Assembly: GCA_036796435.1 (NCBI GenBank)
Contig: DAIRCY010000031.1
Span: 1-27,175 of the forward strand
Source of the DNA: JAJYVT01 sp036796435
GTDB taxonomy: Bacteria > Actinomycetota > Acidimicrobiia > Acidimicrobiales > RAAP-2
Reading direction: 5' to 3'
Length of the DNA: 27,175 nucleotides
Part shown: positions 22,374-27,175 of the stretch, in pieces
How the letters are laid out: every line of letters begins with the position of its first letter
Position numbering within the stretch: the stretch's first letter is position 1
Translations under genes and position numbers: made by a program
Notes under the pieces: model-generated
What the model saw: the letters and a program-made list of their open reading frames with translations, nothing else
Told to the model about the DNA's origin: nothing
Databases searched by the model: none

Positions 22374-23315
22374 CTACCTGCGCCCGGGAAGGGCGGACTG
22401 AGCCGGTTCGGGGTGGAGGCCGGCCGGCGTCACCGCCGGGTCGCGGACGATCGCATGGAGGAGCTCGATGACCACGCGGGTGGGGGCGGAGGGGGCGCCG
22501 CGCAGATGCAACGCGATGCCGACCCGCCTCGGCGGGAGACCCACGATGGAGAGGAGCCTGAACTCCGTCCGCAGGTGCGCAGGGACGGCGCTTGCCGGGA
22601 GGATGGACGGACCGTGCCCGTCGAAGGTGAGCGAGGCGATCATGCGCAGCCCGTCGAGCTCCATCGACGGGCGCAGTTCGACGCCTGCGCCCCTCGCCGC
22701 GGCGTCCATCTCCTCGCGCAGCGCCGTGCCGGGTGCAGGCAGCAGCAGCTCGAGGTCGGCCAGGTGCTCGAGGAGGAGGGGCCCGTCGGTACGGGAGAGC
22801 GGGTGGGTCGCCGGCACGACGAGGACGAGATCCTCCTCGAAGAGCGGGGAGGTCGTGAGCTCGTCGTGGTGGACCGGGAGGGTCACCGCCGCCACGTCGA
22901 GCTGATCCGAGGCGAGCTGCGCCTCCAACGTCGTGTTGGTGCCGTCGGTGACGGTGAGCCGGATCTGGGGGTGGCGCGTGCGCAAGGCGTCGAACAGCCG
23001 CGGGACGAGCCAGCGCCCGGTCGTCCCGATCATCCCGAGCCGGACCCTGCCGCGTACCTCGTGGCGCATCGCCACCACGTCAGCCACCATGGCGTCGAGC
23101 TCGGCGATCATCCGCCGGGCTCGCGTGACGACGACGTCCCCTTCTTCGGTGAGCCGTCCGGTGGAGCGGTCGACGAGGGGGACCTCGAGCTCGCGCTCGA
23201 GCCGCGCGACGTGCGCCGAGACGTTCGACTGGACGGTGCCGAGGGCCGCCGCGGCGGCAGAGAAGCTCCCGGTGTCGGCGATGCCGACGAGCGCCTGGAG
23301 GTGCCGCAGGTCCAC
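22374..23315 (-). CDS. LysR-family transcriptional regulator
   Basis: From the GTG at 23315 the protein has 313 residues, with AAGGGAG a few bases upstream. A longer form from an ATG at 23420 is possible but begins with an unlikely basic stretch. The winged helix-turn-helix fills residues 1-60 (HLQALVGIADTGSFSAAAAA, then VQSNVSAHVARLE). A LysR substrate-binding domain follows at about 88-295. It is the first gene of the leftward series and lies 10 bases from tldD, which suggests it is cotranscribed with the genes it may control; LysR regulators are more often divergent from their targets. Its effector is unknown. Confidence 0.92.
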   Translation of the reverse strand: MDLRHLQALVGIADTGSFSAAAAALGTVQSNVSAHVARLERELEVPLVDRSTGRLTEEGDVVVTRARRMIAELDAMVADVVAMRHEVRGRVRLGMIGTTGRWLVPRLFDALRTRHPQIRLTVTDGTNTTLEAQLASDQLDVAAVTLPVHHDELTTSPLFEEDLVLVVPATHPLSRTDGPLLLEHLADLELLLPAPGTALREEMDAAARGAGVELRPSMELDGLRMIASLTFDGHGPSILPASAVPAHLRTEFRLLSIVGLPPRRVGIALHLRGAPSAPTRVVIELLHAIVRDPAVTPAGLHPEPAQSALPGRR

Positions 23316-23409
23316 GTCCGCTCCCTTCCGGCCGGCTCTCGCAGGCGACACCCGTCCTCGCGGGCTAGCTGCTCGCCGGTTCTGTCGATGGAGCCTATCT
23401 GAAACAGCG

Positions 23410-23428
23410 ATCATAAACATCTCATAAA
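23410..23428. promoter_or_regulatory. TCATAAA direct repeats, candidate operator with a possible lysR -10
   Basis: Two exact TCATAAA copies (23411-23417 and 23422-23428) are spaced 11 bp apart, one helical turn, in a short AT-rich patch of an otherwise very GC-rich region. On the minus strand 23415-23410 reads TATGAT, a near-consensus -10 for lysR, though no good -35 is seen. The repeats also lie just upstream of the rightward TTGACA at 23434. A regulator bound here could affect both directions; self-binding by the LysR protein is inference. Confidence 0.42.
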
Positions 23429-23433
23429 GCTGC

Positions 23434-23462
23434 TTGACAGATCACTCGCCACCCCCCACAAT
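23434..23462 (+). promoter_or_regulatory. Sigma-70-type promoter TTGACA-N17-CACAAT
   Basis: TTGACA at 23434-23439 and CACAAT at 23457-23462 are separated by the ideal 17 bases. Predicted start is near 23469. The transcript would run into the hairpin at 23516-23549 and, if not stopped, into the HAD-PlsC, murT and gatD genes. Confidence 0.6.
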
Positions 23463-23515
23463 GGGCGAAGACCTCAGGGAAGCGGGATCCCCCCCTCCGT
23501 TCCTGGCTGGTCATG

Positions 23516-23549
23516 CGAAGGGACCGCCTCCCCCCCGGCGGTCCCTTCG
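23516..23549 (+). terminator. Perfect 13-bp hairpin between divergent genes (attenuator or sRNA terminator candidate)
   Basis: CGAAGGGACCGCC (23516-23528) and GGCGGTCCCTTCG (23537-23549) are exact inverted copies around an 8-base loop. No T-tract follows. It lies about 45 bases after a promoter and 50 bases before a GTG start, where an ordinary gene-end terminator has no gene to end. A second, weaker pairing, GGGAGGT (23560-23566) with ACCTCCC (23589-23595), sits just before the start codon. It may be a leader attenuator or the end of a small RNA of about 80 bases. Confidence 0.5.
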
Positions 23550-23598
23550 TCGCGTCGGGGGGAGGTGCGGGGCCGGCGGCAGTCGGTAACCTCCCGGC

Positions 23599-24996
23599 GT
23601 GGTCAGGAGCTCTTCTCCACGCGCGGTCTTCGTCGACCTCGACCGGACCTTGCTCCGCCGTGCGAGCGGCCAGGTGCTCCACGCGGCCCTCCAGGCCCAG
23701 GGCATCGCGCGGTCCCTCCCGGGAAACGCACTGCTCTACACCCTGTACGACCGCTTCGGCGAGAGCGTGCCGGCGATGGCCCTCGCCCGCGCCGCGGCGA
23801 TCGCCGCGCGGGGCTGGTCGCAGGGGGCGGTGAAGGAGGCCGGGGAGCAGGCCGTTCCGGGACTCCTCGAGCTCATGGCCCCGTACGCGCCGGGCATCCT
23901 CGCCGAGTACCGGCGCGCGGGCCATCGCCTGGTGCTCGCCACGACGACGCCGGTGGACATGATCGCCCCCTTCGCCGAGTCGCTCGGTTTCGACGACGTC
24001 GTCGGCACCCGGTACCAGGTGCACGACGGGCGGTACACGGGCCGGCTCGGGGGGCATTTCGTCTGGGGGATCGGCAAGCTGCTCGCGGTCCGAGAGTGGG
24101 CGGGGGAGGCGGGCGTGGACCTTGCCGCGAGCCATGCCTGCTCCGACAGCGGCTTCGACCTCCCGCTCCTCGGGAGCGTCGGCCACCCGCACGCCGTGAA
24201 CCCAGACGCGACGCTCGCCGCGGTCGCCACCGCGCGTCGCTGGCCGATCGAGCACTGGGACCGTCCCCCCGGCGTCCCGTCCGTGCTCGGGCTCGAGCCC
24301 TATCACCTCATCCGGCCGTGGGTCAGGACGGAGCTCTTCCCTTACGCGCGCTTCGACATCGACGGGGTGGAACACGTGCCTCGCCGGGGACCCGTGTTGA
24401 TCGCGGCGAACCATCGCAGCTACTTCGACGTCGCGGCGATCGCGCTCGTCGCCGCGCGCCTCGGGCGCCCGGTCCGATTCCTCGCGAAGAGGGAGCTCTT
24501 CGACCTGCCGGTCGTGGGCTGGCTCACGCGCGCCCTCGGCGGGATCCCCGTCGACCGTGACGACGCCGGCGCATCACGCGAGGCGCGGAGCCGTGCGGAG
24601 GCCGCCCTGCGCGCGGGTGAGGCGGTGATCGTGCTGCCGCAGGGGACCATCCCGCGGGGCGCTGCCTTCTTCGACCCGGTCCTGCACGGCAAGACCGGCA
24701 CCGCACGCCTCGCCGCGTCCACCGGCGCGCCCGTGGTCCCAGTCGGGATCTGGGGGACCGAGGCCGTGTGGCCGCGCAGCTCGCGGATCCCGCAGTTCGC
24801 CGGGGTCCTGCATCCCCCGACCGTGCGCGTCCGGGTGGGAAAGCCCATCGTGCTCGGCCTCGACGACGCGAAGGCGGACACCGCAGTTGTGATGGCTGCC
24901 ATCTCGGCGTTGCTCCCGCCCGAAGGGCGCGTGCGCCGGCAGCCGACCGCCGAAGAGCTCGCGCGGACCTACCCGGCGGGACGGCGACCGGAGTGA
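23599..24996 (+). CDS. plsC: Bifunctional HAD-superfamily hydrolase / 1-acylglycerol-3-phosphate acyltransferase
   Basis: The 465-residue fusion has a HAD-IB (SerB-like) phosphatase domain at about 8-215, with FVDLDRTLL (Asp13, Asp15), ATTTP, Lys160 and CSDSGFDLPLL. A PlsC acyltransferase domain follows at about 235-440, with the catalytic NHRSYFD (His272, Asp277), KRELFDLPVVG and LPQGTIPRG. The last motif is usually EGTR; here QGT replaces EGT. Mycobacterium tuberculosis has a similar fusion (Rv2483c). It likely makes phosphatidic acid for membrane lipids. The phosphatase substrate is unclear. The GTG start has no good ribosome-binding site; an in-frame TAA at 23587 rules out a longer form. 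It overlaps murT by GTGA. Confidence 0.9.
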   Translation: MVRSSSPRAVFVDLDRTLLRRASGQVLHAALQAQGIARSLPGNALLYTLYDRFGESVPAMALARAAAIAARGWSQGAVKEAGEQAVPGLLELMAPYAPGILAEYRRAGHRLVLATTTPVDMIAPFAESLGFDDVVGTRYQVHDGRYTGRLGGHFVWGIGKLLAVREWAGEAGVDLAASHACSDSGFDLPLLGSVGHPHAVNPDATLAAVATARRWPIEHWDRPPGVPSVLGLEPYHLIRPWVRTELFPYARFDIDGVEHVPRRGPVLIAANHRSYFDVAAIALVAARLGRPVRFLAKRELFDLPVVGWLTRALGGIPVDRDDAGASREARSRAEAALRAGEAVIVLPQGTIPRGAAFFDPVLHGKTGTARLAASTGAPVVPVGIWGTEAVWPRSSRIPQFAGVLHPPTVRVRVGKPIVLGLDDAKADTAVVMAAISALLPPEGRVRRQPTAEELARTYPAGRRPE

Positions 24997-26396
24997 CGGC
25001 GGGCCGGCGACAGGAGGCCGGCGGGACGGCAGGGCGGTTGTCCGCCCGCTCACGGGCCGCCGTCACGGCGACGCGCACCGTGAACGCGCTGTCGCGTCGT
25101 TTCGGCACCGGGAGCGGCACCGTCGCCGGCGGGCACGCAGGCCTCGCGATCGACCCGCAGCTGCTCGAGCATCTCGCGGCGGGACGACGCGTCGCCTTGG
25201 TGAGCGGCACCAACGGAAAGACGACCACCACCCGGCTGCTCGCGGTCGGCCTCGAGGGGCTCCTCGGGCGCGCGGCAACCAACGCCACCGGCTCGAACAT
25301 GCCGACCGGGCACGTCACGGCGCTCGCGACCGCCGCGCCGGGCGTCCCCGCCGTGCTCGAGGTGGACGAGGGCTACCTGCCTCGTCTCGTCGGATCGCTC
25401 CGCCCCGAAGTCGTCGTCCTGCTCAACCTCTCACGAGACCAGCTCGACCGCACCAACGAGGTCCGGATGGTGGCGAACAAGTGGCGCGCGGCGCTCGCCG
25501 CCTCACCCGAGACGACCGCTGTCGCCAACGCGGACGACCCGCTCGTCACCTGGGCGGCCTCGGCGGCGAAGAAGCGCATCTGGGTGGGAGCGGGATTGTC
25601 GTGGCGTGAAGACGCCGTGGGCTGCCCCGCCTGCGAAGGGCGGATCGAGTTCGCGTCGAGGGAGGACGGCGACGGCGCTGGCGCCGCGGGGCACGACGAG
25701 CGGTCGGGCTGGGCGTGCACCTGCGGTTTCGCCCGCCCCCGCCTGCACGTCGGGCTCGAGGGCGCCGAGCCCGCGGGTGAGGAGTGGGGGGACGCGGTCG
25801 AGATCGTGCTCGCCGACGGGCGGAGGTTCCCGCTCGTGCTCGCCCTCCCCGGTCGCTTCAACCGCGCCAACGCCGTCATGGCCGCCACCGCGGCAGCGGC
25901 GATGGGCGTCGAGTGGGAGGACGCCCTCCGGCGCATCGCGACGGTGGACGCCGTCGCCGGCCGGTTCTCCGTCGTCGAGGTCGGCGGCTGCACCGCACGG
26001 GTGATGCTGGCCAAGAACCCGGCGGGCTGGCACGAGCTGCTTGACCTCGTGTGCCCGGGCGACCGCCCCGTGGTGGTCGGGATCAACGCGCGCGTCGCAG
26101 ACGGCAGGGACCCCTCGTGGCTCTGGGACGTGCCGTTCGAGCGGCTCCGCGGAAGGACCGTCGTCGCGACGGGGGAGCGGTGCCGCGACCTCTCCGTCCG
26201 CCTCCACTATGCAGACGTTCCGCACCGAACGGTGAGCGACGAAGTTGCGGCGGTGCGGGCGGCGAAGATGCACGCGGCGCGCGGCGCGAGCGCGGACGGC
26301 GGCGTCGACGTCGACTTCGTCGGCAACTACACGGCGTTCACGGACCTGACTTCTCGGGCGTCCGTCTCGCCCGCGGGGCGGAGGGCTGGCGCGTGA
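24993..26396 (+). CDS. murT: Lipid II isoglutaminyl synthase, Mur ligase-like subunit MurT
   Basis: MurT with GatD converts the D-glutamate of lipid II to D-isoglutamine. The GTG start overlaps the upstream stop as GTGA and gives 467 residues. Landmarks are the P-loop SGTNGKTTT (about 71-79), NATGSNMPTGH, LNLSRDQLDRTNEV, and a zinc-ribbon insertion with Cys211, Cys214, Cys242 and Cys244 (CPAC, CTC). The Mur ligase LPGRFNRANA follows, then the DUF1727 C-terminal domain with VMLAKNPAGWHELL. The zinc-ribbon is typical of MurT and separates it from MurE. The stop overlaps gatD as GTGA. The first 35 residues are basic and variable. Confidence 0.95.
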   Translation: MTAGRRQEAGGTAGRLSARSRAAVTATRTVNALSRRFGTGSGTVAGGHAGLAIDPQLLEHLAAGRRVALVSGTNGKTTTTRLLAVGLEGLLGRAATNATGSNMPTGHVTALATAAPGVPAVLEVDEGYLPRLVGSLRPEVVVLLNLSRDQLDRTNEVRMVANKWRAALAASPETTAVANADDPLVTWAASAAKKRIWVGAGLSWREDAVGCPACEGRIEFASREDGDGAGAAGHDERSGWACTCGFARPRLHVGLEGAEPAGEEWGDAVEIVLADGRRFPLVLALPGRFNRANAVMAATAAAAMGVEWEDALRRIATVDAVAGRFSVVEVGGCTARVMLAKNPAGWHELLDLVCPGDRPVVVGINARVADGRDPSWLWDVPFERLRGRTVVATGERCRDLSVRLHYADVPHRTVSDEVAAVRAAKMHAARGASADGGVDVDFVGNYTAFTDLTSRASVSPAGRRAGA

Positions 26397-27175
26397 GCCT
26401 GACCGTCGTCGTCGTCCACCCGGACCTCCTCGGCACCTACGGCGACGGGGGCAACGGCATCGTCCTCACCCAGCGCGCCTGCTGGCGCGGCATCGACGCC
26501 GAACTGGTCGAGGCGAGGTCCGACGCGCCGCTCCCGTCCGGGGACATCTACTGCCTCGGCGGGGGCGAAGACGCGGCTCAGGCCGCGTCGGCTGCGCGCC
26601 TGCGCGAGGATGCCGCGCTCGTGCGTGCCGTCGGGCGGGGGGCGGCGGTGCTGGCGGTCTGCGCCGGCTACCAGATCGTCGGGACCACCTTCGCGGCATC
26701 GGACGGACGACCCCTTCTCGGGGTCGGGCTGCTCGACGTGTCGACCGCCAAGGGCACGGGGCGCCGGGCGGTGGGGGAGATCCTGGCCGAGCCGCTCGAC
26801 GGCACTCTCCCGCTGCTCACGGGGTTCGAGAACCATGGCGGCCTCACGACGCTCGGAGTGGGCGTGACACCTCTCGGGCGCGTCGCGGCAGGTGTGGGCA
26901 ACGGCGATGGCACCGAGGGAGCGCGAGCCGGGAGGGTCGTCGGCACCTACCTCCACGGCCCCGTCCTCGCACGCAACCCGGCGCTCGCGGACCTCCTCTT
27001 GTCCTGGGCGACCGGCGGGGAGCTCGAGACGCTCCCCGACGAGGAAGAGGCGGCCCTGCGGGCCGAACGGCTCGCCGCGGTGCGAGCTGCGCAGGGAGGG
27101 GTCGCGCGCATCGCGCGCGCCGCGCGGAACGCGCGCGCCGCGCGGGACGCCCGCGCCGCGCGGGACGCGCGCGCC
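26393..27175 (+). CDS. gatD: Lipid II isoglutaminyl synthase, glutaminase subunit GatD (3' end not reached)
   Basis: GatD releases ammonia from glutamine for MurT. The frame gives 261 codons with no stop before the window ends. Landmarks of the class I CobB/CobQ-like amidotransferase are HPDLLGTYGDGGNGIVL, YCLGGGEDAAQ, the nucleophile Cys90 in AVCAGYQIVG, GFENHGG, and the catalytic His188 in TYLHGPVLARNPALAD. The core ends near residue 235, where normal GatD proteins stop. Here a tail of repeated Ala-Arg-Ala-Ala-Arg-Asp units continues. The GTG start overlaps the murT stop. Confidence 0.94.
   Translation, partial: MSLTVVVVHPDLLGTYGDGGNGIVLTQRACWRGIDAELVEARSDAPLPSGDIYCLGGGEDAAQAASAARLREDAALVRAVGRGAAVLAVCAGYQIVGTTFAASDGRPLLGVGLLDVSTAKGTGRRAVGEILAEPLDGTLPLLTGFENHGGLTTLGVGVTPLGRVAAGVGNGDGTEGARAGRVVGTYLHGPVLARNPALADLLLSWATGGELETLPDEEEAALRAERLAAVRAAQGGVARIARAARNARAARDARAARDARA
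27113..27175 (+). repeat. 18-bp tandem repeat coding Ala-Arg-Ala-Ala-Arg-Asp
   Basis: About three and a half copies of GCGCGCGCCGCGCGGGAC, with single-base changes, run to the window end in the gatD frame. The first copy codes Asn instead of Asp. The repeat may continue past the window, and the sequence is GC-only enough to cause assembly trouble. Confidence 0.9.

Noticed and set aside
23461..23592. A 43-codon ORF starting ATG directly after the CACAAT element
   Set aside because: The ATG is within the promoter itself, upstream of the predicted transcription start, and the peptide is Pro/Arg/Gly-rich with no family likeness.

Overview
The window is about 70% GC, tightly packed, and full of GTG starts and 4-base GTGA/ATGA stop-start overlaps. 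The gene set (full Kdp system, UdgX, MurT/GatD, a HAD-PlsC fusion, paired tiny membrane proteins, a GAF-PP2C phosphatase and a STAS protein) points to a high-GC Actinomycetota chromosome, perhaps Acidimicrobiia. The exact lineage is inference. Two runs of 10 Ns, inside kdpB and inside the tldE/pmbA gene, mark assembly joins. No tRNA, rRNA, CRISPR array or insertion sequence was seen.

Layout. 1-1007: the tail of a flavin disulfide oxidoreductase, then a leftward pair of small membrane proteins overlapping by GTGA. 1159-6261: a rightward potassium-uptake operon, made of a 27-residue membrane peptide, kdpF, kdpA, kdpB, kdpC and an OB-fold gene. 6234-9675: its control genes. kdpE and a membrane histidine kinase carrying the C-terminal half of KdpD run leftward. 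The N-terminal half of KdpD (Walker ATPase plus universal-stress domain) is a separate gene running rightward, and its stop overlaps the start of an acyl-CoA dehydrogenase gene. A dienelactone hydrolase gene converges on the dehydrogenase.

11776-14760: a stress-like island. It holds a small helical protein, a leftward STAS and acidic-peptide pair, and a rightward hemerythrin, PfpI/DJ-1 and UdgX series. Three sequences of the form GTT(C/A)-N15/16-GGGTA(G/C) precede these units and resemble sigma-B/sigma-F stress promoters.

14777-23315: six leftward genes, in transcription order LysR regulator, tldD, tldE/pmbA, an M20 peptidase, nadC and a three-GAF PP2C phosphatase. Spacing is tight apart from one gap of about 48 bases. 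23316-27175: a regulatory gap with direct repeats, a good sigma-70-type promoter and a perfect 13-bp hairpin, then a HAD-PlsC fusion, murT and gatD, each overlapping the next by GTGA. gatD runs off the end in an Ala-Arg repeat.

How they fit together: the left third takes up and senses potassium, the middle looks like a general stress response with DNA-uracil and oxidant handling, and the right end serves phospholipid synthesis and peptidoglycan amidation. The least ordinary parts are the KdpD split over two divergent transcripts, the shared stress-type promoter pattern that includes a UdgX operon, and the promoter-hairpin unit before the HAD-PlsC gene.
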